Positions 33,285 to 42,621 of a stretch of 64,000 bases of DNA are shown piece by piece. Positions within the stretch are counted from its first letter, which is position 1. Every line of letters starts with the position of its first letter. This DNA is from DASPPF01 sp032906705 (GTDB taxonomy: Archaea; Thermoproteota; Nitrososphaeria; Nitrososphaerales; Gagatemarchaeaceae). A program made the position numbers and the translations under genes. The stretch spans positions 10,781 to 74,780 of the forward strand of contig JAJTZC010000002.1 of NCBI GenBank assembly GCA_032906705.1, written 5' to 3'. Under the pieces are notes generated by a model, which saw nothing but the letters and a program-made list of their open reading frames with translations, made no database searches and was not told where the DNA came from.

Positions 33285-34676
33285 TCAGGTCGCCTCCTCG
33301 AGTGCAGCAGCCAGCCTGTCTATGTCCTCGGAGGTATGGACCTCTGTCACGCAGAAGAGGCCGACCCTCGGGCCCAGGCCGAACTCCCGGCCGACTGGAT
33401 GCCCCGCCAAGATCTTCCGCTTCAGGAGCCTCCTCTGGATGGACCGGGCCGTCCCCTTTGGATATCCCACCGCGAATTCCTTGAAGAACGCCCCGCTGAA
33501 GTACGGAGAGCTGACGCCACGTATCCGCGAGAGCCTCTTCGCCGCGTAGTGCGAGTTCGAGAGAACGGTCTCGCCGAGCTTGCGGAACCCGGTCTTCCCG
33601 AGCAGCGCCAGGTAGCTGGCGGCAGCAAGAGCCATCAGCGATTGGTTGGTGCATATGTTCGAGGTCGCGGCCTCCCGCCTGATGTGCTGCTCGCGCGTCT
33701 GGAGGACCATCGCGAACGCCTTCTGAGCGGGGTCGGCGACCGATGTCGTGATGCCTATCAGCCTGCCCGGCATGCTCCTGGCGAGTCTGGTGTCCTTCAC
33801 CGCGAATATGCCGAGGTGGGGACCGCCGTAGTTCATCGGGATTCCCAGCGGCTGCCCTTCGCCGACTACCACGTCGGCTCCATAGGATCCGGGCTCTCTG
33901 ACCATGGAGAGCGATATCGGGTCGACGCCGGCGATGGCCAGCCCGCCGACTGCGTGCACGGCGTAGACGAGCTCCCCGGCCTCCTCCTCGATCACGCCGA
34001 AGTAGTTCGGGTTCTCGAAGTAAAGCGCCGCCACCTCGTCGGAGAGCTTGAGCCGCGCGTCACGCGCGTCCACCCTGCCCGTCGCTCTGTCGAATGCGAC
34101 GCGCTCGACGCTCATTCCGAGAGGCTCGACGTATGTGTTCAGAACGGACAGCCTCTCCGGCCCCACGTTGCCCGCGACCAGCACCTTGGTCCTGCCAGTC
34201 ACCCTGGCTGCCATCCTCGCCGCCTCCCCGGCCGCCGAAGCCCAGTCGTAGAGCGAACTGTTGCAGACCTCCATCCCCAAGAGGTCGCACATGAGGCTCT
34301 GGTACTCGAAGAGGGACTGGAGCATCCCCTGGCTTGCTTCAGCCTGATACGGCGTGTAGCTCGTGTAGAACTCCTGCCTGGCCATCAGCGACTCGACCGC
34401 GGCCGGGACGTAGTGGGGCCAGACACCCCCTCCCAGGAAGCATAGCGTACGAGGCGGGGTGTCGTTGGACGCGAGCCGCGCCTGAATCTCCCTCCTCACG
34501 GTGTATTCGGATTGTCCTTCTGGTATCCTGAGTCTCCTCCGCAGGCGGACTGCCGGAGGTATGTCCGAGAAGAGCTCGTCCACTGAGCCCGCCCCGATCC
34601 TCCGAAGCATTTCTGAAACCAGCGCCTCGTCAAGATTTGGGAGCAGGGGGTGACCATCGGACAAGGTTCTATCCAT
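33285..34676 (-). CDS. gcvPA: Glycine dehydrogenase (decarboxylating) subunit 1
   Basis: A 463-aa N-terminal-half homologue of the P-protein, partner of gcvPB downstream. Signatures are FLGGGVWPHYVPAAVESL, TSYTPYQAEASQGMLQ, VCNSSLYDWASAAGEA and GEGQPLGIPMNYGGPHLG. The operon begins here: ATG 34676 is about 17-27 bases downstream of a symmetrical TATA element at 34693-34703 shared with the divergent secreted-protein gene. Confidence 0.95.
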   Translation of the reverse strand: MDRTLSDGHPLLPNLDEALVSEMLRRIGAGSVDELFSDIPPAVRLRRRLRIPEGQSEYTVRREIQARLASNDTPPRTLCFLGGGVWPHYVPAAVESLMARQEFYTSYTPYQAEASQGMLQSLFEYQSLMCDLLGMEVCNSSLYDWASAAGEAARMAARVTGRTKVLVAGNVGPERLSVLNTYVEPLGMSVERVAFDRATGRVDARDARLKLSDEVAALYFENPNYFGVIEEEAGELVYAVHAVGGLAIAGVDPISLSMVREPGSYGADVVVGEGQPLGIPMNYGGPHLGIFAVKDTRLARSMPGRLIGITTSVADPAQKAFAMVLQTREQHIRREAATSNICTNQSLMALAAASYLALLGKTGFRKLGETVLSNSHYAAKRLSRIRGVSSPYFSGAFFKEFAVGYPKGTARSIQRRLLKRKILAGHPVGREFGLGPRVGLFCVTEVHTSEDIDRLAAALEEAT

Positions 34677-34692
34677 TGCTCCGCGAAAAACG

Positions 34693-34703
34693 CTTAAAAT
34701 AAG
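34693..34703. promoter_or_regulatory. Bidirectional TATA element
   Basis: CTTAAAATAAG is almost self-complementary and is placed to serve both gcvPA (start 34676, minus) and the secreted coiled-coil protein (TTG 34729, plus). The two transcription starts would lie only about 60 bases apart. Confidence 0.5.
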
Positions 34704-34728
34704 AACCTAGCGGCACCGCCTCAATCAA

Positions 34729-36393
34729 TTGAACAGGTTGCGTTCTGCCGCGCTCGTGTTCCTCCTGCTCGCGGCCATTCTTCCGGCTCTCTCGGCAGTG
34801 CACGGCCAAGGCGCGCCCCAGGTTGCCGTCAACAGCCAATACGTGGTGAACCGGTATGGGTACGCGATCATCAACGAGACAGTGAGGCTGTCGAACAACG
34901 GGTCGGCGTCCGTGCAAGTACCTGACATGCAGTTCGGGTTCGGGGCGATTTCGTCCATGATCACGGGCTTCAACGTCACCGGGTCGGGGTTTTCCGTCCG
35001 CCAGTCAACGGGATCGCAGGGGCCGGCCTACACCGTCAGCGGCGGAGGAACGTCGATTGCAGCGAACGGCAACAGCTCTTTCTCCTTGAAGGCACTCGTC
35101 AATGGAATCGTTACGCCGCAGAATGGGACTCTGAGCGTCCTCCTCCTAACCAGGCCATACCTGAGCTTCGACGCGAGCTCGGTGAAGCTGCTCATCAAGA
35201 TGCCCGCTTCGACCCAGTTCAAGTCAACTCCTACCGACTACAAGTTGTCGTTTACTGGGACCAACATCACTTACTCACAGATGCTGACCAATACTTCCCC
35301 GCAGCCGGCTCTAACCCAGTCCTCCCTCGTCTCGGCTTCCAGCAGCCAGGACCTCCATCCGTTGGTTGTCTACTCGACGAGCAGGCAATTCACCATCTCG
35401 TCAGCCGGAAACCCCGTGGTGAGGGACACGCTCTTTCTCAAGAACCTTGGGACCACCAAGCTCCAGACACTGACCGTGTCGCCCCTCACGTCGGCCAACG
35501 GCAGGATCACCGTGCTTCCGCCGACCTCTCCGCCTCTCCTCAGCCCAGCCAACGTTCTGCTGAGCAGCAGGGGCATCGACCTCACCAACGCGGTGATCGG
35601 ACTCCCCGTCGACCCTGGCGCGAACCTCACCATCGCATACCAGTACCCCCTCGCGCAGAAGTACTACACTGTCTCCGGGGGCCAGGTAACAATCAAGGCA
35701 CCACTTGCGCCTCCATTGGCTGCGTTCGTTAATTCCTACTCGATCGGATTGTCACTGCCTCCGGGCGTGAGCGCGGTCCAGGGGAAGACGCAGGTCAACA
35801 GCAACGTCGGGCCGTTCACGTCGGGAACAACCGAGCTCTCATACGGCCTCTCGGTCGGGTGGGCCCTAGACAGCGGCGTGCCGATAGCCTCCTTCCTGTT
35901 CGTTGTCGCCCTCATCGGCCTGTTCGCCGCGAGGACCGGGATGGCGCCAGCGGAGGCGAAGGAGGAGGAGAGCGCGACGGAAAGGGCCACGGACATGATC
36001 AAGGCGTTCGAGGAGAAGACAAGCCTGATCAACGGGCTCTTCGAAGAGATTCCGACTGTCGACGCCAACGAGCTGAACAAGGCCTACTTCGACGAGCTCA
36101 GGGGCAGGCTCGACACATTCAGGAGCAGGGCCCTCCAGAGGCTGAACGAGGTCAAGCAGAAATCCACGACACAGAGGTTCTTCGACCTGCTGGGGCAGAT
36201 ACACGAGACGGAGAGGGAGGTCGAGAGAGCGGCCAAAGACATGCTGAACCTGTACGAGCAGTTCTACATGAGGAGGATGAGGCAAGAGGTGTTCGAGAGG
36301 CTGCTGCCCAACTACAAGCGGAGGCTCGAGAAGGCCCTGAACCAGCTCTCGGATGAGCTGAACACCGCCCAGAGAGAGGCCAAGCTGCTCTAA
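34729..36393 (+). CDS. Secreted/membrane-anchored protein with cytoplasmic coiled coil
   Basis: A 554-aa protein with a signal peptide (hydrophobic residues ~7-25), an extracytoplasmic region of about 360 residues that is Ser/Thr/Asn-rich with many N-x-S/T sequons, one membrane helix at about 385-405 (VPIASFLFVVALIGLFAAR), and a cytoplasmic C-terminal ~150 residues predicted to form long charged helices or a coiled coil. No enzymatic motif is visible. The topology suggests an envelope protein linked to an internal partner. I do not recognise a family. Starts TTG 34729 from a promoter shared with gcvPA. Confidence 0.8.
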   Translation: MNRLRSAALVFLLLAAILPALSAVHGQGAPQVAVNSQYVVNRYGYAIINETVRLSNNGSASVQVPDMQFGFGAISSMITGFNVTGSGFSVRQSTGSQGPAYTVSGGGTSIAANGNSSFSLKALVNGIVTPQNGTLSVLLLTRPYLSFDASSVKLLIKMPASTQFKSTPTDYKLSFTGTNITYSQMLTNTSPQPALTQSSLVSASSSQDLHPLVVYSTSRQFTISSAGNPVVRDTLFLKNLGTTKLQTLTVSPLTSANGRITVLPPTSPPLLSPANVLLSSRGIDLTNAVIGLPVDPGANLTIAYQYPLAQKYYTVSGGQVTIKAPLAPPLAAFVNSYSIGLSLPPGVSAVQGKTQVNSNVGPFTSGTTELSYGLSVGWALDSGVPIASFLFVVALIGLFAARTGMAPAEAKEEESATERATDMIKAFEEKTSLINGLFEEIPTVDANELNKAYFDELRGRLDTFRSRALQRLNEVKQKSTTQRFFDLLGQIHETEREVERAAKDMLNLYEQFYMRRMRQEVFERLLPNYKRRLEKALNQLSDELNTAQREAKLL

Positions 36394-36459
36394 GGACGGC
36401 CTGTCGCCATTTTCTCCGCGGCATATTTATGAAGAGGCGAGCGGGCTTTGCATATTGGG

Positions 36460-37413
36460 ATGGAAAAGGGCGCAAGGAAGCTGGTGATAATCGGGTCCGG
36501 CCCCGCAGGCCTCACAGCCGCGATATACGGGTCAAGAGCTGACCTAGCGCCGCTGGTCTTCATGGGAACGAAGTACGGCGGCCAGTTGATGGTGACGAGC
36601 GATGTCGAGAACTTCCCTGGATTCCCCGACCCAGTGATGGGGCCTGACCTGATGGAGAATATGAAGTCGCAGGCGGAGAAGCTCGGGGCCGAGCTGGTCC
36701 AGGACGACGTGGTGAAGGTGAATTTCAAGGTCTTCCCCTTCGAGGTCTACACAGCGACAGGAGTGGTGACGGCGCTCTCCGTCATTGTGGCGACAGGCGC
36801 GAACCCGAGGAGGCTGAACCTGGAATCCGAGAGGAGGCTGATGGGGAAGGGCGTCTCGAACTGCGCTGTCTGCGACGGTTTCTTCTTCAGGGGAAAGAAG
36901 GTCGCCGTGGTCGGCGGCGGAGACACGGCGATGGAGGAAGCCACCTTCCTAACAAAGTTCGCGACGAGCGTGCAGGTGATCCACAGGCGAAGCGAGCTCC
37001 GGGCGAGCGCGGCCCTGCAGAAAGAGGCGTTCGCGAACCCGAAGATCAGCTTCATCTGGGACACGGCGGTAGATGATGTGCTGGGAGAAGGGAGGGTAGA
37101 AGGAGTGCGATTGAGGAACCTCACCAGCGGGCAGCGTAGCGACCTAAAGGTGGACGGATTGTTCGTTGCGATAGGATACGACCCGAACACGTCGATTTTC
37201 AAAGGTCAGCTCGACCTGGACTCGAAAGGATACGCCAAGGTGAAGAACGATACCGAGACCAGCGTGCCAGGGGTCTTCGTTGCGGGGGAAGCACGCGACT
37301 TCAGGTACAGGCAGGCTGTGACCGCAGCAGCCGACGGGTGCAAGGCTCTCCTCGACGCGGAGAAGTTCGTGAAGACGAAGATTCCGACGGTCCAGCTCTC
37401 AGTTGATCACTGA
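36460..37413 (+). CDS. trxB: Thioredoxin reductase
   Basis: A 317-aa FAD/NAD(P)-binding disulfide oxidoreductase. FAD motif VIIGSGPAGLTAAIYGSRA at the N-terminus, the redox-active CAVCDGFFF (about residues 135-138), the NAD(P) motif VAVVGGGDTAMEEA, and the C-terminal VPGVFVAGEARDFRYRQAV. ATG 36460 is preferred to TTG 36448 because the TATA box at 36421-36430 predicts transcription start near 36452. Convergent with and overlapping the radical SAM gene by 15 bases. Confidence 0.94.
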   Translation: MEKGARKLVIIGSGPAGLTAAIYGSRADLAPLVFMGTKYGGQLMVTSDVENFPGFPDPVMGPDLMENMKSQAEKLGAELVQDDVVKVNFKVFPFEVYTATGVVTALSVIVATGANPRRLNLESERRLMGKGVSNCAVCDGFFFRGKKVAVVGGGDTAMEEATFLTKFATSVQVIHRRSELRASAALQKEAFANPKISFIWDTAVDDVLGEGRVEGVRLRNLTSGQRSDLKVDGLFVAIGYDPNTSIFKGQLDLDSKGYAKVKNDTETSVPGVFVAGEARDFRYRQAVTAAADGCKALLDAEKFVKTKIPTVQLSVDH

Positions 37414-38490
37414 GAGGAACCTTTCGTCTTTGAATGACTTGCTGAGTGGCCCAACTATGGGCGTCTTGTATCCGCAGGCCTTGCACCTGTTGCTGCCATC
37501 CAGGTTGTACGCCGTAATCTCGTAGCCGAACCGGCCTATCAGGACTCCGCGGCATCCGGGGCAGTAGGTGCTCTCTGCTGGATGGCCCGGGACGTTCCCG
37601 AGGTACACGTAGTTGAGACCGGCCTTTATCCCGACCTCGTAGTGCTTCTCCAGCGTTTCGATGGGAGTATGGGGGAAGTCCATCATCTTATAGTCGGGAT
37701 GGAACCTCAGGAAATGTATGGGTGTGTCGGGACCGAGATTGTCGTAGACCCACCTGCAGAGCTTCTCGGCCGCGCCCAAGTCGTCCCCGGCCCGCGGGAC
37801 GATCAGGTCGGTTATCTCAATGTGCACCTTCGTCTTGTCGCGGAGGCCCTTCAGGGTCTCGAAGATGGGGTCGGCGTTGGGTATGCCGATATAGCGACGA
37901 ACGAAGTTGGTCTCGCCGCTGCCCTTGAAGTCGACTGTGATGCAGTCGAGGAAATTCCCGATCACGCCCACGCTCTCTGGGGTGTCGAACCCGTTGGAGA
38001 CGAAGATGTTGAAGAGGCCTTTCCTGTGAGCCTCGATACCGACGTCTCTCGCGTATTCGATGAAGATGGTCGGCTGGTTGTAGGTATATGCGATGCCCTC
38101 GCAGCCGTATTCGAGCGCCTTTGAAACGACGTCGTCCGGCGTTGCGTCGATTCCCTCGATTCTCCGACGCTGGCTGACGTCAAAATTCTGACAGTAGGAG
38201 CAGAGCCAGTTGCAGCCGAAGGTCGCGATTGAAAATATCTTGGACCCGGGCTTGTAGTGGACCACGGGCTTCTTCTCGATGGGGTCGATGTTTCCAGCGC
38301 TCAATTTTCCATAGACAAGGAGGTAGAGCTTTCCGCCAACCACGCCCCTGACGCCGCATAGGCCCACCTGTCCTTCCCCCATCTGGCACAGCCTGGCGCA
38401 TGCAGTGCATTGGACCTTACCATTCGGGAGCGGCCTGAAGAGCTCAGCTTCCTTTCCGGACGCTACGGTCAACTTCTGCGGCTGGGACAA
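37399..38490 (-). CDS. amrS: AmmeMemoRadiSam-system radical SAM enzyme (AmrS-like)
   Basis: A 363-aa radical SAM protein related to pyruvate formate-lyase activating enzyme. The cluster motif is FGCNWLCSYCQNFDV (CxxxCxxC). Additional Cys pairs occur in the N-terminal CTACARLCQMGEGQVGLC (about residues 28-45) and in the C-terminal CPGC and CKAC motifs, the usual pattern of the AmmeMemoRadiSam group. The system's AMMECR1 and Memo partners are not in this window. The modification catalysed is unknown. TTG start at 38490. Confidence 0.88.
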   Translation of the reverse strand: MSQPQKLTVASGKEAELFRPLPNGKVQCTACARLCQMGEGQVGLCGVRGVVGGKLYLLVYGKLSAGNIDPIEKKPVVHYKPGSKIFSIATFGCNWLCSYCQNFDVSQRRRIEGIDATPDDVVSKALEYGCEGIAYTYNQPTIFIEYARDVGIEAHRKGLFNIFVSNGFDTPESVGVIGNFLDCITVDFKGSGETNFVRRYIGIPNADPIFETLKGLRDKTKVHIEITDLIVPRAGDDLGAAEKLCRWVYDNLGPDTPIHFLRFHPDYKMMDFPHTPIETLEKHYEVGIKAGLNYVYLGNVPGHPAESTYCPGCRGVLIGRFGYEITAYNLDGSNRCKACGYKTPIVGPLSKSFKDERFLSVIN

Positions 38491-38578
38491 GATTCGATGA
38501 GAAGGCCGCCACTCCCTTAAGGATTTGCAGGCGCTTAGGATAAGAAGGACTCCCGAAGCCCGCCTGAGCGAAGTTCAG

Positions 38579-39370
38579 ATGTTTGACCTGGTGGAGCTGT
38601 TCATCCTCGGGGCCCTAGCAGGATTCACAATCTTCCTCGGCCTGCCTGTCGCGCTCCTCCGGGCGAACGAGACTCTCAAGGGCTTCCTGAGCGCATTCGC
38701 GACCGGCATACTGGTCTTCCTCATCGTCGACGTGTTCGAGCACGCGTGGAACTCCGCGACGGAGGCTGCAGTCTCCGCCTTCAACGGCCATGGCTCAGGG
38801 CAGGTTGCCGCCGTCGACATGTTCGCGATGTTCGGGGGCTTGACTCTGGGGCTGGTTAGCCTTGTCGCGTATGAGAGAAGGTATCTCGGTACGGCCGCAA
38901 AGCGGGAGATCGCACCCGGGCAGAAGATCGCCACGATGATTGCGTTGGGGATAGGTGCGCACAACCTGAGCGAGGGCCTGGCGATAGGCCAGTCGTACGC
39001 ATCTGGGGCGATAGGGCTGGCGATTGTGCTGGTGGTCGGCTTCGGGGCACACAACGCGACCGAAGGATTCGGGATCGTTGCCCCCCTCGCGGGGTTGGAC
39101 CCTCGGCCGAAGCTGTCTTTCCTTGTCAAGGTGCTCCTGATTGGCGGGGGGCCGACCTTCGTGGGCACTATTCTGGGCAGCTTGTTCTACTCTCCTGTGG
39201 CCTACATCCTCTTTCTCTCTCTCGCTGGGGGCGCGCTTGTCTACGTCACGATGATGCTTTTCACTTCGGGAAGGAGGCGGAGCAGCAACGAGCTGATGAT
39301 GCTGGGAGTTCTTCTAGGCCTCTCCGCTGGGTTCCTCACCGACCTGCTCGTCAGTCTCGGCGGCGCCTAG
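38579..39370 (+). CDS. ZIP-family metal transporter
   Basis: A 263-aa membrane protein with about eight hydrophobic segments. The two transport-site helices carry HNLSEGLAIG and HNATEGFGI, the HxxxEG motifs of ZIP transporters that bring zinc, iron or manganese into the cytoplasm. A His between, in NGHGSGQ, lies in the loop region that often binds metal. ATG 38579 is chosen over an in-frame TTG at 38525 because the first membrane helix follows directly. Confidence 0.9.
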   Translation: MFDLVELFILGALAGFTIFLGLPVALLRANETLKGFLSAFATGILVFLIVDVFEHAWNSATEAAVSAFNGHGSGQVAAVDMFAMFGGLTLGLVSLVAYERRYLGTAAKREIAPGQKIATMIALGIGAHNLSEGLAIGQSYASGAIGLAIVLVVGFGAHNATEGFGIVAPLAGLDPRPKLSFLVKVLLIGGGPTFVGTILGSLFYSPVAYILFLSLAGGALVYVTMMLFTSGRRRSSNELMMLGVLLGLSAGFLTDLLVSLGGA

Positions 39371-39378
39371 AGACCCTT

Positions 39379-40641
39379 TCAACGCTGGAGATCGGAGACG
39401 CGGCCCACAGCCAGTGGGACGGTCATCTCCTCCCTTGAAAGGCCCCCATGATGCCCGCGGAGCTCGAATTCGTAGCCCGGCCTGTCTTTGTACCAGATGG
39501 TGCCGTTGCCGTGTGGGAGGATCAGCAGGCTTCCCGCCCGCTCCCTGAACTTCTTGGAGGGTCTTCCCAGCCCGAAGAGACCAGCCTCGACAGCGTCGCC
39601 GACCCGCACTACGGAAGCCCTGCCCGCGAGCCTCTTGGTCAGGATTTCTCTGGCCTCTTCCTCCTTTCCCTTTTGCACGAGGAGGAAGACGTCCCGCGCG
39701 CTCCCGGTCGCCGGTATGGGAGTGCCGGATTTGGTTCTTCGCAACTTGCTGACCAGACTGCGATACCTGTTCAGGTACAGGGTCTTCTCAGGGGAGACTT
39801 GGACCTGGCCGTGGTCAGCGCTTGCGATTAGCAGAGTCTTCCTCGCAGCCCTCCTGTCGAGCTTGTCGATGAAGCCCTTCTGAATCATGAACGAAATCGA
39901 GGAGGCTTCGAGCTCCGATTCGTCTGTCTTGGGCCCGTACCTGTGTTCAATCGTGTCCACGTAGCTCCAGTAAACGTAGAAGAAGGAAGGCTTCCTGGCC
40001 GCCTCGACGCCGCGTCGCAGGTGAGTTGACATGTCGGAAGCGCTGGAGTATCCGATCTTTTGGCTCGCTCCATGTACCAGCGACGTGTACGACGTCCCGA
40101 CTAGCGCCCTGCTCACGAGAGAGTGAGACTCCACGCCGGCTTTCCTGAGTCTCCGGAAGATGGGCTCGCCGTTGAAGAGTGACCTGGGATTCATGCGCCC
40201 CCTCAGTGTCTCCCTCGCGTTGTCCTGCATGAAACTGAAGGGGAGGGTGGCAACCACTGCGTCCAAGTCCTTCATGTAGACGAACCACTCTGGCAGCCCG
40301 TGCTCTTGGGGCGTCAGCCCCGTCGCGAATGTCGTCAGGGCCGCCGCAGTTGTCGACGGGAAGACTGTGCTGATTGGTCTGACACTCCCCTTCGACGTCA
40401 TGGTCTTCACGAAGCCTTCGCGCCGCTGCCTCCGCCAGGCGCTCATTCCGAAGCCGTCCATGATTAGGAGGACAACGTTCTCGACGCCGTCGACATCGAC
40501 GCCCCCGAAGGCTTGATCCGGGAGCTTCATGCCGACGGGTCTAGCTCCGAAGATGTCCATTATTGTCGAAGGGATTCCCGAAATGCAGTAGGATCCGTAT
40601 TTTGGCATCACCGAGCCCGGCGGGAGAGACAGATCAGGCAA
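39379..40641 (-). CDS. Type I phosphodiesterase/nucleotide pyrophosphatase family protein
   Basis: A 420-aa alkaline-phosphatase-superfamily hydrolase (PF01663). Two-metal site residues are visible: Asp in LLIMDGFGMSA, the Thr nucleophile in FPSTTAAALTTF, Asp and His in WSYVDTIEHRYG, Asp-His in ASADHGQ, and His in RGHHGGLSR. No signal peptide is seen, so it probably acts in the cytoplasm. TTG 40641 fits a TATA-like ACATTAAGC about 27 bases upstream; ATG 40608 is an alternative. Substrate unknown. Confidence 0.87.
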   Translation of the reverse strand: MPDLSLPPGSVMPKYGSYCISGIPSTIMDIFGARPVGMKLPDQAFGGVDVDGVENVVLLIMDGFGMSAWRRQRREGFVKTMTSKGSVRPISTVFPSTTAAALTTFATGLTPQEHGLPEWFVYMKDLDAVVATLPFSFMQDNARETLRGRMNPRSLFNGEPIFRRLRKAGVESHSLVSRALVGTSYTSLVHGASQKIGYSSASDMSTHLRRGVEAARKPSFFYVYWSYVDTIEHRYGPKTDESELEASSISFMIQKGFIDKLDRRAARKTLLIASADHGQVQVSPEKTLYLNRYRSLVSKLRRTKSGTPIPATGSARDVFLLVQKGKEEEAREILTKRLAGRASVVRVGDAVEAGLFGLGRPSKKFRERAGSLLILPHGNGTIWYKDRPGYEFELRGHHGGLSREEMTVPLAVGRVSDLQR

Positions 40642-40787
40642 GCATCTCCACCCAGAGTGACCCGCTTAATGTCTTTGGCGTCTTTCGAAATGTCTTTTCC
40701 TCGAATCGTGGGGAAAGAAAGCGGGAAAGAGCGACTTTCGGCGCGTCGTTCGCTTCGTGCTAATTACAATATCCTATTGAGGGGGAA

Positions 40788-40798
40788 CCTAAATAATG
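40788..40798 (+). promoter_or_regulatory. TATA box of the ABC importer operon
   Basis: CCTAAATAATG lies about 26-36 bases upstream of ATG 40824 and is the only good promoter before the five ABC genes. Confidence 0.5.
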
Positions 40799-40823
40799 GT
40801 AATCGCCGCCTCCTTCCGAAAAC

Positions 40824-42614
40824 ATGAGGATCAAGAAAGGTGTATCCTCAGTTCAAGTCGGAATCTCTATCGTTGTCATCCTTCTGATAGTCGGAGGGGG
40901 CGCGTACTACTTCGTCACGCTGCCTCCGAACGTCATCACTACGACCCAGACTGTTACATCTACAACGGCTCGGACGGTCACTTCAACTTCGGCAACTACC
41001 GCGACAGTCACTGTCGCACCGACGACAACCACGGCCGCTGCGCCAACCCTCGTTGTGCAAGACAACTCGCCATACAGCAACGCGGACCCCAGGGGCACGA
41101 CGCATATCGCTGCTGCCCAACAAAACTACGAGACACTCACATATCTGTCACCCAATGCTACCGTTCTCCCTGGCCTCGCAACCTCGTGGAAGCCGATCGG
41201 GGATGGGAGCACTTGGGAGTACACTCTGAGACAGGGCGTAACCTTCCACGACGGGACCACCCTGAACGCGACTGATGTGGTGTTCTCAATCCTGAACACG
41301 GTCAAGTGGAACCAGGGTGATGCGACTGACGTCTGGAACATCTTCAAGAGCGCAACCGCTGTGAGCCAGTACGTCGTCGACCTCACCTTCACACAGCCGA
41401 CCAACGGCCCGATCATCACGTCCTCAGCCTACTCCGCATTCATTTTCAGCCATAACGTCTTGAAGTTCGCGGGTGGCGTCAATGATACGAAAGGCCTGGC
41501 GGCATGGTTCAACTCGTACCACGATGACGGAAGCGGACCATACGTGCTCAACTCCACAGCCTCCAGCCTCTCAGGCGGGGTCTGGACTATGAACCAGTAC
41601 AAGAGTTACTGGCGTGGATGGAAGGTCGGGCAGGTCACCAACATCATATTCAAGCTGGTCACCAACGTGAACACTGCGATCCAACTCGCTAAGCAGGGAC
41701 AGTTTGATGTCATCGGCGTGGGCGGGCAGTTCCAGTTCGTGCCGCAGCTTCTGGCCGCAGGTCTGAACATCGTCCAAGGGCCGACGCACGGCTCGATTTG
41801 GCTCCTGTTCAACACCCAGCACCAGTATCTGAACAACTCCCTCGTAAGACAGGCCCTCCTAACGGCCGTCAACTACCAACAGATCGTGCAGCAGGCGTAC
41901 TACAACTACGGGATCAATTACAACGGAGCCATAAACCCAGGTTTGCCGTTCTACGATAGCACGGCTCCTGGATTCACCGTCTCAGGCAACCTGACTGCCG
42001 CCAAAGCGCTCCTTGCCCAGGCCGGGTACCCCAACGGACTGCCCAACGTCCAGTGGACGCTGACGCACTCCACGGGGAGCCCGTTTGAGGCGACAATAGG
42101 CGCGCTCCTGAACACGTACTGGCAGCCCTTGGGCGTCACTGTGACGATACAGGGCCTCAGTTTCACGAATCAGGTCATTAAGGCTGGCTACGTCAACGGG
42201 TCAACGCCGTTCTCGCCCGGCCCGATTTCGTACGCGAGCACCAGCAAGGCGCAGGACTTGGCCCTTCTCAACTGGAACGGTGCCACGTCGGACCCGTACC
42301 TTGTGCCATACCAGCTCTTCGCCATCCAGAACTCACCATACCAGAACTCTATCATCCAGAACTGGTCGTATCTAAGGAACCAGACTTTCACTGACCTGCT
42401 TGCCAAGTTCAGGCAGGACCAGATAGTCAACCCAGCGGCAGCGGCCCAGGACGTGAAGACGCTGAACCAGCTGTTCTTCCAACTGGCTCCGGGCTGGGCG
42501 ATGTTCCAGGGCCAGCAGATCTGGGTCGTTAGCCCGCATTGGCACGGCGTCGTCATGAACCCCAACTACTCCTTCGACTTCTACTTCTACTACGACTGGA
42601 CCTACAGTCCGTAG
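40824..42614 (+). CDS. ABC transporter substrate-binding protein, family 5 (peptide/nickel type)
   Basis: A 596-aa membrane-anchored solute-binding protein. It has an N-terminal anchor or signal (residues ~9-31), a Thr/Ser-rich linker of about 35 residues, then the SBP_bac_5 fold with YETLTYLSPNATVLPGLATS and WEYTLRQGVTFHDGTTLNATDV, the family signature. It captures oligopeptides or similar solutes outside the cell and passes them to the permeases encoded immediately downstream. The actual solute is not predictable. Confidence 0.92.
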   Translation: MRIKKGVSSVQVGISIVVILLIVGGGAYYFVTLPPNVITTTQTVTSTTARTVTSTSATTATVTVAPTTTTAAAPTLVVQDNSPYSNADPRGTTHIAAAQQNYETLTYLSPNATVLPGLATSWKPIGDGSTWEYTLRQGVTFHDGTTLNATDVVFSILNTVKWNQGDATDVWNIFKSATAVSQYVVDLTFTQPTNGPIITSSAYSAFIFSHNVLKFAGGVNDTKGLAAWFNSYHDDGSGPYVLNSTASSLSGGVWTMNQYKSYWRGWKVGQVTNIIFKLVTNVNTAIQLAKQGQFDVIGVGGQFQFVPQLLAAGLNIVQGPTHGSIWLLFNTQHQYLNNSLVRQALLTAVNYQQIVQQAYYNYGINYNGAINPGLPFYDSTAPGFTVSGNLTAAKALLAQAGYPNGLPNVQWTLTHSTGSPFEATIGALLNTYWQPLGVTVTIQGLSFTNQVIKAGYVNGSTPFSPGPISYASTSKAQDLALLNWNGATSDPYLVPYQLFAIQNSPYQNSIIQNWSYLRNQTFTDLLAKFRQDQIVNPAAAAQDVKTLNQLFFQLAPGWAMFQGQQIWVVSPHWHGVVMNPNYSFDFYFYYDWTYSP

Positions 42615-42621
42615 TAGCGGC

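Noticed and set aside
33283..33654. N-terminal extension of gcvPB into gcvPA
   Set aside because: The extension is antisense-like noise; ATG 33282 gives the family N-terminus and directly follows the gcvPA stop.
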